The translations under genes and the position numbers were made by a program. This document shows positions 24,205 to 32,097 of a stretch of 64,000 nucleotides of DNA, one piece after another. The first letter of the stretch is position 1; every line of letters begins with the position of its first letter. Where the stretch lies: contig NZ_BDBQ01000001.1 in NCBI RefSeq assembly GCF_001613065.1, positions 434,001 to 498,000 on the forward strand, read 5' to 3'. This stretch comes from Nocardia miyunensis NBRC 108239 (GTDB lineage Bacteria > Actinomycetota > Actinomycetes > Mycobacteriales > Mycobacteriaceae). The notes under the pieces were generated by a model. The model was not told the origin of the DNA, did not search any database, and was given only the letters and a program-made list of their open reading frames with translations.

Positions 24205-25782
24205 TTATCGTCGATCCTGCTCGTTGCTCGTCCAATACCGGTCCAGCAAGACCCTTTTGAGCAACTTCCCGGTCGGGGTCCGCGGCAAGCTCGGCTCGAA
24301 CGAAACTGTTCTGGGACACTTGAACCCGGCCAGGGTCGCGCGCGTGTAGGCGATCAGTTCGGCCGCGAGTTCGGCATCCCCGACGAACCCACTCTCCAGC
24401 TCGACTACCGCCTTGACCTGCTGACCGAATTCGTCATCCGGTACTCCGACCACGGCAACGTCGAAGACGGCGGGATGCTCGGCGAGCCGATCCTCGATCT
24501 CGGCGGGGTAGATGTTGACGCCGCCGGAGACGATCAGATCCACTCGGCGGCCGTCCAGGTACAGGTAGCCGTCGTCGTCGAGGTACCCCAGGTCGCCGAG
24601 CGAGGCACGGCCCTGCGAGTCGAACACCTCCGCAGTCTTCTCCGGAGACTTGTGGTAGCTGAAGCGAGGCGCGTGATCGAACCAGACACCGCCCCGGACG
24701 TACGGCGGCACCGGAGCGTGATCGTCACCCAGTACCGAAATCGTTCCCGGAGCGGGCTTTCCGACCGACCCCGGATGCTCGAGCCACTCCTGTGGTGTGA
24801 TGAGCACCATTCCGACGTTCTCGCTACCGCCGTAGAACTCGTAGAGGATCGGCCCCCACCAATCGATCATCGCCTGCTTTACCGTGACCGCGCAGGCGGC
24901 TCCGGCGTGAATCACACACCGCAGACTGGACATGTCGTAGCGGGCCCTCACGTCGGGCGTCAGCCTGAGCAACCGAACGAACATCGTCGGCACCACGCTG
25001 ATGTGCGTGACGGAGTGACGCTCGATCAGCTGGAGAGTCTCTTCGGCCTCGAATCGCTCTGTCAGGACCAGTGTTCCGCCCCATCGGATCACGGAGGTAC
25101 AACTCTGTAGTGGGTAAGCATGATAAAGCGGAGCCGAGTTGAGCCAGACCGATTCTTCGTCGAACCCCCACGTCGCGGCGAACGCCGCAGTCAACGGATC
25201 GCCCTGCGCGAAGGAGACATCGGGCATGTCGCGGAGAATGCCCTTGGGCTTCCCGGTGGTGCCGGAGGAATAGAACATGAACGCGCCCTGTCGATTTCCC
25301 GTGGTCGAGAGCGTGCCCGGCTCTGCGGCATCGCGGTAGAGCCGGTCGAACCCGGGAGCGAGTGGTGAACAGTCGCGGTCGGCGACCAGAACGGCTTCGA
25401 CGGCCGGAGCCGAGGCCGCCGCGGCGCCGGCCAGGTCGGCGTACCGAGCGGTGGTGACCACCAGCCGAGCATCCGAATCGGCGATGACGTGCGCCACTTC
25501 ATCGAGTGTCAGGTGTACCCCGACAGCCACCAACCGCACGCTCGTTCGCAGAGCCGCAATCGCCACGACGAGATAGTCGGGCCGGTTCTCCATGAGTATC
25601 GCCACGCGGTCGCCCGCGACTATCCCGCGATCGGTCCAGTTTCCGGCCAGAGCGCGGGACTGTCGCGCGAGCTCGGCGTAGGTCAGCGATGTGGTGCCTG
25701 GGACGAGAACTGCTATCCGGTCGGGATCGCACTCGGCCCAGTGATCCGGCGTCAACGATGGCGCCTCGGCGGTGACAGACAT
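24205..25782 (-). CDS. Acyl-CoA synthetase (AMP-dependent ligase)
   Basis: A 525-residue ANL ligase: FMFYSSGTTGKPKGILRD near residue 170, YEFYGGSENVG, SLGDLGYLDDDGYLYLDGR with the ribose-binding Asp, DLIVSGGVNIYPAEIED hinge, and the terminal PRTPTGKLLKR with the catalytic lysine. The ATG at 25782 has a GAGGAG box that overlaps the end of the cupin gene, so they are one operon. The N-terminal architecture (WAECDPDRIAVL) resembles FadD-type ligases for steroid or terpenoid acids, but specificity cannot be assigned. Confidence 0.9.
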   Translation of the reverse strand: MSVTAEAPSLTPDHWAECDPDRIAVLVPGTTSLTYAELARQSRALAGNWTDRGIVAGDRVAILMENRPDYLVVAIAALRTSVRLVAVGVHLTLDEVAHVIADSDARLVVTTARYADLAGAAAASAPAVEAVLVADRDCSPLAPGFDRLYRDAAEPGTLSTTGNRQGAFMFYSSGTTGKPKGILRDMPDVSFAQGDPLTAAFAATWGFDEESVWLNSAPLYHAYPLQSCTSVIRWGGTLVLTERFEAEETLQLIERHSVTHISVVPTMFVRLLRLTPDVRARYDMSSLRCVIHAGAACAVTVKQAMIDWWGPILYEFYGGSENVGMVLITPQEWLEHPGSVGKPAPGTISVLGDDHAPVPPYVRGGVWFDHAPRFSYHKSPEKTAEVFDSQGRASLGDLGYLDDDGYLYLDGRRVDLIVSGGVNIYPAEIEDRLAEHPAVFDVAVVGVPDDEFGQQVKAVVELESGFVGDAELAAELIAYTRATLAGFKCPRTVSFEPSLPRTPTGKLLKRVLLDRYWTSNEQDRR

Positions 25783-25788
25783 GGGGAT

Positions 25789-26094
25789 CTACTCCTCGGG
25801 CTCGTAGGTCCAGCCGGCGACGTGGCTAGCGGCCGTCGTGTGGCTGCCCACACCGCACACCCCGTCCTTGCTGCGGATCTCCCCCTGAACGATGAAGTTG
25901 ATGTGATTGCCGTGATGCCCGTGCTGCGGCGTCATCGCACCCGGGTCCCATCTGTTCCAGAACGCGACGTAATCGGGCGACAGCTCGATCCATTTCTCCC
26001 AGATCGATGCCGTACGGCCATCTTCGAATCGGAATCTCAGCATCTCCTCGGCAGGCACTTCGTCTAGATGCTTGATGCGTGGACCGCCGTACAT
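25789..26094 (-). CDS. Cupin-domain protein, possibly truncated
   Basis: A 101-residue protein from ATG 26094 with an excellent GGAGGAAC box. MTPQHGHHGNHINFIVQGE is a typical cupin motif 1 with several metal-ligand histidines, preceded by PDYVAFWNRWDPG. After IRSKDGVCGVGSHTTA the sequence turns into a short tail, SHVAGWTYEPEE, so the second cupin motif is missing; full-length relatives are longer as far as I recall. It may be a C-terminally deleted gene. Upstream lie the SDR remnant and a duplicated promoter, so it seems to have gained that promoter by deletion of the intervening SDR. Confidence 0.65.
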   Translation of the reverse strand: MYGGPRIKHLDEVPAEEMLRFRFEDGRTASIWEKWIELSPDYVAFWNRWDPGAMTPQHGHHGNHINFIVQGEIRSKDGVCGVGSHTTAASHVAGWTYEPEE

Positions 26095-26129
26095 GATGAG
26101 TTCCTCCGCTCGAACCCTCGCTCCTTCGG

Positions 26130-26257
26130 CAGAGCCGGCGCCCGTTCCGACGTCGAGTTCGTAGGTACTTCCGGTGATGAAACGACGCTTCGTCCGAGTG
26201 CCGTTCCGATTCCTCTGTCTGACGCGGTAATCCGAACAACTTGCCGTCGAATGGCAT
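26130..26257 (-). pseudogene. Internally deleted SDR remnant, paralogue of SDR 21820
   Basis: From ATG 26257 the frame begins MPFDGKLFGL, like MRFDGRVALV of the 21820 SDR, and soon another frame reads FITGSTYELD preceded by SDEAS, exactly the end of that SDR. About 210 codons in between are gone. The sequence upstream is a copy of the 21820 promoter (26243-26359). This is the scar of a duplicated SDR gene reduced to its two ends. Confidence 0.8.
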
Positions 26258-26359
26258 AGATGTCGTCACCGGGGATATGTGCGCAGAGCCACCGATCCGT
26301 CATCTCGGTCTGGCATCTGACACTGATGGACAGTAATGTGACGCAGGCCACCTGTCAAC
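26243..26359. repeat. Duplicated promoter segment, copy 2 (copy 1 at 22561-22675)
   Basis: Matches the segment in front of SDR 21820 with the same order of start codon, leader (GTGCGCAGAGCCACCGATC) and composite operator (CATCTGACACT ... CAGTAATGTGAC ... TGTCAA). Confidence 0.75.
26316..26342. promoter_or_regulatory. Candidate operator in duplicated promoter
   Basis: TCTGAC-ACTGA-TGGACAG followed by GGACAGTAATGTGAC. It now drives, by position, the cupin and CoA ligase genes. Confidence 0.55.
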
Positions 26360-26421
26360 ATAGATGCACGGCGGCCACGTTCTGACAGTCAGTTCTCCGA
26401 AACAGCGCCACAGGCATCAAT

Positions 26422-26438
26422 GTGACGATATTGTCAGA
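26422..26438. promoter_or_regulatory. Candidate operator abutting the LLM start codon
   Basis: On the minus strand TCTGAC-AATAT-CGTCAC; its end lies only three bases before ATG 26442, where no Shine-Dalgarno box is seen. A bound protein here would block initiation of transcription or of a leaderless message. Confidence 0.5.
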
Positions 26439-26441
26439 TAC

Positions 26442-27380
26442 ATGTCTTCACTCGCGAATCATGCCAGAGCGCAAGCGTCGGCGACTCCGCAGTTCGGCGT
26501 GTACGTACCGCAATTCAAGATCGGTGTCGCCTCGATGCTCGCCCGCGCCCGCACCGCCGAAGCGGCGGGATTCGACTCGTTCTGGTTGATGGACCATCTG
26601 TACGCCCCCGGTGCCCCGCCCTGCGACAGTCTGGAGAGTTGGACTCTGCTGACCGCGCTGGCCGGGGCCACGACCCGACTTCGGCTCGGGCACCTTGTCG
26701 GCTGTGGGCCATTCCGTCATCCCGCGTTGCTGGCGAAAATGGCAGCCACGGTGGACCGGATCAGCGATGGCCGCCTCGATCTCGGACTCGGGTGGGGCTC
26801 GGTGGAGGACGAGTTCACCAGATTCGGATTCCCGCCCGGCACCAGGCGCGAACGCTCCGGTGCGCTCGGGGAGACGCTGGAGATTCTCGCGCTGATGTTC
26901 GCGGGAGACGAATTCGACTACAACGGCAGATACTTTCGACTACAGGGTGCCTATGGACTGCCGACTCCCGTTCAGAGTGGCATCCCTGTCCACATCGGTG
27001 GCGGCGGTAAGACGCTGACGATGCCGCTCGTGTCGAAGCACGCGGACTGGTGGAACTGTGTCGGCAGCGCTAGACATCGCCTCGGTCAACTGGCACCGCT
27101 GCGGGGAAAGGCCAGAATATCGGCGCAGTATGCCGTCGGCGTGCTCGAGTCCGAAACGCAGCGTGCCGAGGTAACCGCCAAGGTAGCTCGGCGAATGCCC
27201 GAAAACTCCTGGGGGGCACCGTTTATCGGCACACCGGACCAGCTCGTCGAGATGTTCGCTGCCGAGCGCGCACGGGGCGTCGAATTGTTCATCGTGCGCT
27301 TCCACGACCTTGGTTCCGAGGCCACCCTGAAATTCTTCGGCCGGGAAGTAGCCGCAGCCGTCAAAGGAGTAACCGTATGA
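26442..27380 (+). CDS. LLM-class (F420-dependent type) oxidoreductase
   Basis: A 312-residue luciferase-like protein starting at ATG 26442. QFGVYVPQF opens the barrel; AEAAGFDSFWLMDHLY, TTRLRLGHLVGCGPFRHPALLAKMAATVDRISDGRL-type strands and LGLGWGSVEDEFTRFGF are characteristic of F420-dependent LLM enzymes, as is PVHIGGGGKTLTMPLVSKHADWWN. There is no obvious ribosome binding site and the candidate operator at 26422 touches the start, so translation may be leaderless. Its stop overlaps the start of a decayed acyl-CoA dehydrogenase gene (ATGA). Substrate unknown. Confidence 0.85.
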   Translation: MSSLANHARAQASATPQFGVYVPQFKIGVASMLARARTAEAAGFDSFWLMDHLYAPGAPPCDSLESWTLLTALAGATTRLRLGHLVGCGPFRHPALLAKMAATVDRISDGRLDLGLGWGSVEDEFTRFGFPPGTRRERSGALGETLEILALMFAGDEFDYNGRYFRLQGAYGLPTPVQSGIPVHIGGGGKTLTMPLVSKHADWWNCVGSARHRLGQLAPLRGKARISAQYAVGVLESETQRAEVTAKVARRMPENSWGAPFIGTPDQLVEMFAAERARGVELFIVRFHDLGSEATLKFFGREVAAAVKGVTV

Positions 27381-28099
27381 GCCCGGCCACAACCGTGGAC
27401 GAACAGGCAGTGCTCGTCGCAGTCTCCGATTTCCTCGCAGACAACGATCCACGCACCCTGACCGAGACCGAGTTCCTGGGTCGCCGATTCGACGCCGGGC
27501 TGGCGTGGATCCACTTCCCTACCGGATCAGGCGGATTGGACGCCCCGCGGTCGCTCCAGGGAATCGTCGAACGGGCCAACTCCGGGAATCGATGTCGAAC
27601 CGCTACGCCAGGCGACGGGGGAAGCACACTTCAAGGAGGTCTTCCTGACCGATGTTCGCATTCCGGATTCGATGCGCATCAGCGATCTCGGTGACGGATG
27701 GGCAGTGGCACGTACGACACTGATGAACGAGCGAACAGCGATAGGCGGCAAGGACGCTCCACGGGAGGAGGGGCACATAGGCCGCCTCGCGCAGCTGCGG
27801 CGTACGCATCCGGACCTGCGCACCCCCGGCGCCCACTCGGAGTTGATGCGCATCTGGGTCGAGGTGGAGGTGGCGCGGTTGAGTAACGAGCGCTGTCGAC
27901 AGGTCGCCGCGATGTCGCAGCCCGGCCTCGAAGGATCCGGCGCCAAAGTGACAGTGGCGCACACTATCTCCGGTCTCGGCCGAACTCCATCGAGGGTGGA
28001 ACGTCGGAGATTCTGCTCGCGCAGATCGCCGATCGGGTGCTGAACCTTCCACGCGAACCGAAACCGACCAGGACCTTCCCTGGCAGGACATTCCCCGAT
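27377..28099 (+). pseudogene. Acyl-CoA dehydrogenase, deleted and frameshifted (first of a pair)
   Basis: It starts with an intact ATGA overlap and an N-terminal piece (VDEQAVLVAVSDFLADNDPR, FDAGLAWIHFPTGSGGL). After SLQ the frame breaks and the middle domain appears in another frame: GIDVEPLRQATGEAHFKEVF, LTDVRIPDSMRISDLGDGW, TTLMNERTAIGG. About 150 codons, including the FAD-binding loop, are missing. The C-terminus shifts frame again near 27985, where the expected ISGLGRNSIEGGTSEILLAQ is split, then runs through IADRVLNLPREPKPTRTF. At least one deletion and two shifts show the gene is dead. It was the large subunit of a heteromeric acyl-CoA dehydrogenase. Confidence 0.85.
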
Positions 28100-28440
28100 G
28101 ATCACCCCTACGGTCCCTTCCCTCGTCGACGACGACACGCAGGACGAACTTCGCGGCACGTTACGACGGATGCTCGGCGAACACTCGAGCCACAGTCGGC
28201 TCCTCGCCTTCGTGGCGACACCCGAAATCGGTCTCGACGGACCGTTGTAGGTCCTATTGCACCAGGACATCGTTGACGGCAGTCGAGCAGTGCCTGCAGA
28301 TGCACGGTGGGATCGGATTCACCTGGGAGCATCCCGTGCATCTGTATCTCGAGCGAGCATTCACCTCGGCGGTGATGCTCGGCACGAACGAACAGCACCA
28401 CACCGCTTTGGCGGAACTCGTCGACCTGCCGGCGCAGTAG
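28098..28440 (+). pseudogene. Acyl-CoA dehydrogenase, internally deleted (second of the pair)
   Basis: From ATG 28098, which overlaps the end of the previous remnant, 50 codons are open (MITPTVPSLVDDDTQDELR ... ATPEIGLDGPL) before a TAG at 28248. A second piece in another frame carries the C-terminal end of the partner-type subunit, TAVEQCLQMHGGIGFTWEH, PVHLYLERAFTSAVMLGT and LAELVDLPAQ, ending at the TAG 28438. Roughly 240 codons between are deleted. Together with 27377 this was an alpha-beta acyl-CoA dehydrogenase like the intact pair 1834/3020. Confidence 0.85.
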
Positions 28441-28459
28441 GCCGGCAGGTCCGGAGCTT

Positions 28460-29236
28460 CTACCGCATCACGAGGGTGCCACCGTCGACCGGGAAGACCT
28501 GCCCGGTCATGAAGCGGGCACCGGTACTGGACAGGAAGGCGAGAACGGGAACGAGGTGCTCGTCGACCTCGCCGAGCTTGCCGCCCAAGGGAACCGCAGA
28601 CGCCATGTACGCATCGTGCGCCGCCACCTGCTCGGGCGTCATCGACGCTCGAGTCTTGTCGTACATCGGAGTCCAGATCGCCGGAGCGATCGCGTTGACG
28701 GTGATGTCGTATCGCGCCCACTCGCGCGCGATGGTGCGCGTCCAGGCCACCACCGCCCCCTTGCTGGCCGAGTAGGCGGCCTTGTTGGGCAGTCCCTGCA
28801 CACCGGCAGCAGAGGCGAAGTTGAGAATCTGCCCGCCCGCGGCCTTCAGATGTTCGAAGGCAACCTGATTGGTCAGGAACGTGCCCGTCGCATTGATGGC
28901 CATCACCTTGGACCACGTGTCGAACGTGATGTCCTCGGCGGCACCTCCCGGTGCGATTCCAGCCGCGTGAATCAGGACGTCCAGTCCACCGAGGAGCGAC
29001 ACCGCCTGCCCCAGTGCGGTTTTCACTGATTCTGGCTCGGAGACGTCACACGCCACGAACTGGGCGCCCGCCTCCTTCGCGATGGAGGCACCCGGATCCT
29101 CGACGAGGTCCAACGACACGACGTTCGCTCCCAGCTTCGGGAATGCCCGTACCAGGCCGGCACCCATACCGCTCGCACCGCCGGTGACCACCACGCGGCG
29201 ACCGGTCAGTGCAATCGAGTTCTCCTGCACCGTCAT
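28460..29236 (-). CDS. SDR family oxidoreductase
   Basis: A 258-residue SDR: TGGASGMGAGLV, an Asp after strand 2 (VSLDLVEDPG) for NAD, HAAGIAPGG in place of NNAG, and Ser, Tyr and Lys in NFASAAGVQG and AAYSASKGAVVAW. The end is MTGQVFPVDGGTLVMR. Its start overlaps the stop of the acyl-CoA dehydrogenase 29233 (4 bases), so it is the last gene of the three-gene operon with the kinase-like protein. It probably oxidises a 3-hydroxyacyl-CoA or a ring hydroxyl group made by that operon. Confidence 0.9.
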   Translation of the reverse strand: MTVQENSIALTGRRVVVTGGASGMGAGLVRAFPKLGANVVSLDLVEDPGASIAKEAGAQFVACDVSEPESVKTALGQAVSLLGGLDVLIHAAGIAPGGAAEDITFDTWSKVMAINATGTFLTNQVAFEHLKAAGGQILNFASAAGVQGLPNKAAYSASKGAVVAWTRTIAREWARYDITVNAIAPAIWTPMYDKTRASMTPEQVAAHDAYMASAVPLGGKLGEVDEHLVPVLAFLSSTGARFMTGQVFPVDGGTLVMR

Positions 29237-30522
29237 CGCTGTCCTCCTCCGATACCGAGCTTGGACTCGGCCGCACCGAGCTTGGACGGAATGTGTTCAC
29301 TGGGCCACAGGGTGTCGACGGCCGTGTACCCGGACAGCACTCCCCTGGCGACCTGACGCAGGTGTACCTCGGTAGGCCCGTCGACGAGACCCATCACCGG
29401 CGCGCTGACCCACATGTGGGCCAACGGGGTGTCCTGGCTGACTCCGAGTGCACCGTGCACCTGAATGGAACGAGAGACGATGTCGTGCAACACCTTCGGG
29501 GTCAGGAACTTGATGGCGCTGATGTCCTTGCGGCACTTCGAGTAGTCCTGGGTCTTGTCGATGAGCCAGGCGGTCTGCAGGACGAACAGGCGAAACTGTG
29601 CCAACTGAGCGTACGACTCCGCGATGTAGGTCTGCACGGTCTCGCGCTCGGCGAGTGGCCTGCCGCGGGTGGTGCGACTCAGCGCTCGTTCGCACATCAT
29701 GTCCAGTGCGCGCTGCGCCATACCCACCGTCCGCATGGCGTGGTGGACACGTCCGCCACCGAGGCGCACCTGAGCCACCTCGAACGCACGCCCTTCCTCG
29801 CCGAGCATCGCGGTCGCCGGCACACGAACGTTGTCGTAGTGGATATACGCGTGCGACCCCTCCTCCGCAGGCTCGTGCATCAGCGGAACGTTGCGCTCGA
29901 TGACGACGCCTTCGGTGTCGGTGGGCACCAAGAACATCGACATGCCCTTGTGCGGGCCCGCATCCTTGTTCGTGTACGCCATGACGATGCAGAATGTCGA
30001 GTACCGCGCATTGGACGAGAAGTACTTGTAGCCGTTGATGATCCAGTCGTCACAGTCGCGAACCGCAGTGGTCTCGAACTGTCCTACGTCGGCACCGCCC
30101 TGCGGCTCCGTCATCGAGTAGCAGGAGAATATCTCTCCGGCCAGCAGCGGAGCCAGGTACTCGGCCTTCTGCTCCGCGGTGCCGAAATGCGCGATGATCT
30201 CGGCGTTGCCGGTGTCAGGAGCCTGCGTTCCGAAAATGACCGGCGCCCAGATGGACCGACCGAGAATTTCGTTGAGCAACGCGAGTTTCATCTGACCGTA
30301 GCCTTGGCCGCCCAGTGCCGGTTCGAGATGGCACGCCCACAGTTGCTGGTCGCGAACCTTTTGTTTCAGCGGATCGACGATGCGGCGGTGTTCGTCGTCG
30401 AGTGGTTTGTAGTTGTCGTGCGGCCACACCAGATCGAGTGGCTCGATCTCGTCACGGACGAACTGAGCCGCCCAGTCCAGCTTCTTCTGAAACTCGGGGT
30501 CGGTCTCGAAATCCCATGCCAT
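29233..30522 (-). CDS. Acyl-CoA dehydrogenase (ACAD10/11-like)
   Basis: A 429-residue acyl-CoA dehydrogenase of the longer class: LEPALGGQGYGQMKLALLNE, APDTGNAEIIAHFGT, CYSMTEPQGGADVGQFETTA (FAD/substrate loop), GYKYFSSNARYS, and a C-terminal SRSIQVHGALGVSQDTPLAHMW, VDGPTEVHLRQVAR. This form, about 430 residues with a DGPTEVH end, is the type fused to a kinase-like domain in mammalian ACAD10 and ACAD11; here the kinase-like gene is next upstream (30564). ACAD10/11 have been reported to remove 4-hydroxyl groups from acyl-CoAs by phosphorylation and elimination, so a similar job is plausible here. Confidence 0.9.
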   Translation of the reverse strand: MAWDFETDPEFQKKLDWAAQFVRDEIEPLDLVWPHDNYKPLDDEHRRIVDPLKQKVRDQQLWACHLEPALGGQGYGQMKLALLNEILGRSIWAPVIFGTQAPDTGNAEIIAHFGTAEQKAEYLAPLLAGEIFSCYSMTEPQGGADVGQFETTAVRDCDDWIINGYKYFSSNARYSTFCIVMAYTNKDAGPHKGMSMFLVPTDTEGVVIERNVPLMHEPAEEGSHAYIHYDNVRVPATAMLGEEGRAFEVAQVRLGGGRVHHAMRTVGMAQRALDMMCERALSRTTRGRPLAERETVQTYIAESYAQLAQFRLFVLQTAWLIDKTQDYSKCRKDISAIKFLTPKVLHDIVSRSIQVHGALGVSQDTPLAHMWVSAPVMGLVDGPTEVHLRQVARGVLSGYTAVDTLWPSEHIPSKLGAAESKLGIGGGQR

Positions 30523-30563
30523 GGAAAGCTCCTCGATTGCGTTCTACCGGAAAACTGTTCGAC

Positions 30564-31607
30564 TCAGCGGTACGACGTGGTCCGCGACAACGATGCGGCG
30601 AACTCCATCAGTTCGAGTGCGATGGGTCCGAACCGCGCGACGCGGTCGTCCGCCTCACCCTTGGCGTGCCGGGCGACGCTGGCCTCGAGCACGATGGCGA
30701 GCTTGAATCGAGCGAGGATGACGTAGTAGTCCACGGCGGACACATCGCGTCCACTGACCTTCGCGTAGTGCTCGAGCATCGCCTCGCGGGACGGCATTCC
30801 GGCGTAGTCGAGATAGCGGGCGTGCTGCATCGCGTCGCCTTCGGGCGACCAGCCGACGAGGACCCAGCCGAGGTCGAGCAGAGGATCGCCGATCGTCGCC
30901 ATCTCCCAGTCGATGATCGCCGCGAGTTCGGCAGGCTTCCCGTGGCGGTACATCACGTTGGCGAACTGGTAGTCACCGTGCATGATTCCCGGTTCGAACG
31001 TGGACGGGATGTGCTCGCTGAGCCACTTCGCCGTCTCGTCCAGACCGGGTAGTTCACGAAACTTGAAGCCGGACAGGTGCGAGAGCCAGCGATCGACCTG
31101 TCGTTCGAGGAATCCTTCCGGCTTACCGAAACCCTCGAGACCATGGGCCTTCCAATCGACCCGCGCCATCTTCGCCGCGCCGTCCACCAATTGGATCGCC
31201 AGATCGCCACGGGCGTCGAGGTCGGCGTCGAAGGGCGCGATCCAACCGGCGCCCATGGGGCTCCAGCCGTCGACGAGGTCCATCAGGTAGAACGGGCTGC
31301 CGATGACCGACTCGTCATCGGTGACGCCGCGCAGCGCCGCATGGGGAACATCCGTTCCGGCAAGGCCCTTCAGCAGACGCGCCTCCCGCATCAGGACCTT
31401 CGCGCGACCTTCGACGCCGTAGCTCGGAGGCCGGCGAAGGGCCATCTTCTCGCCGCCACGGGTGATCTCGAAGAGTTCGTTCTGCGACCCGCCCGTCAGG
31501 GAACGTGCCTGCGCACGCTCACCGGCACCAGGGAGACCTTGCGCGTCCATCCATCGACTCAGCGATTCGGTGTCCAACGACGGGGTGGTCACTGCTTGAT
31601 CGGTCAT
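30564..31607 (-). CDS. Aminoglycoside-phosphotransferase-like kinase (ACAD10/11 N-domain type)
   Basis: A 347-residue APH-fold protein. RSLTGGSQNELFEI is the nucleotide loop, ALRRPP contains the ATP lysine-equivalent Arg, the catalytic loop is GIMHGDYQFANVMY (H-G-D-x4-N) and the metal-binding Asp is in IIDWEMATIGDPLLDLGW. I start at ATG 31607; an ATG seven codons earlier is possible and neither has a clear ribosome binding site. As the first gene of an operon with acyl-CoA dehydrogenase 29233 and an SDR, it is probably the kinase half of a split ACAD10/11 system that phosphorylates a hydroxyacyl-CoA. A weak operator-like sequence lies just upstream. Confidence 0.85.
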   Translation of the reverse strand: MTDQAVTTPSLDTESLSRWMDAQGLPGAGERAQARSLTGGSQNELFEITRGGEKMALRRPPSYGVEGRAKVLMREARLLKGLAGTDVPHAALRGVTDDESVIGSPFYLMDLVDGWSPMGAGWIAPFDADLDARGDLAIQLVDGAAKMARVDWKAHGLEGFGKPEGFLERQVDRWLSHLSGFKFRELPGLDETAKWLSEHIPSTFEPGIMHGDYQFANVMYRHGKPAELAAIIDWEMATIGDPLLDLGWVLVGWSPEGDAMQHARYLDYAGMPSREAMLEHYAKVSGRDVSAVDYYVILARFKLAIVLEASVARHAKGEADDRVARFGPIALELMEFAASLSRTTSYR

Positions 31608-31675
31608 ACTCAGAACATAATGACTCATTTTGCAGAATGCAATTACTCTAGCGAGAAACCGTCACATATTCGCAG

Positions 31676-32037
31676 GTGGGGAGTCACAGACTGCTCGAGG
31701 CGGCCATCTCCAAGGGTGCCCGGGTCGCGATCGATTACAGCTCAGGGGATCTGCGCGACCGGTTGCGCAGCGCGCTCGGCCCCGACGCGGTCGATGCCGT
31801 GATCGACTCGGTCGGCGGCCGGAACTCCGAGCCCGCACTGCGCGAACTCCGTTGGGGCGGAACGTTCGTCACCCTGGGTTACGCAAGTGGCGAGATTCCC
31901 CGATGGCGCACCGGCCGAATCCGGCCGACCATCCATGCGCGCTATCCGTTACGCAACACCCGCGAGGCACTCGAAGAGGTCGCACAACGACGGTCATCGG
32001 CAAGACGATCATCGACGTACGCCCCGGGCATCGGTAG
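31676..32037 (+). pseudogene. Zinc-type/quinone oxidoreductase (MDR) remnant
   Basis: A frame beginning at 31676 reads LLEAAISKGARVAIDYSSGD, AVDAVIDSVGGRNSEPALRE and LRWGGTFVTLGYASGEIPR, clearly part of the nucleotide-binding domain of an NADPH:quinone reductase-type MDR protein. The N-terminal 150 or so residues are missing, a deletion joins it to HARYPLRNTREALEEVAQRR, and a frameshift then gives IGKTIIDVRPGHR and the stop. The gene is dead. It lies between two minus-strand operons. Confidence 0.75.
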
Positions 32038-32097
32038 GCCGACGACGCAGGGCTGCCCCGCGAATACCGCCTGGGCGCCCTGGCGACGATCGGCGGT

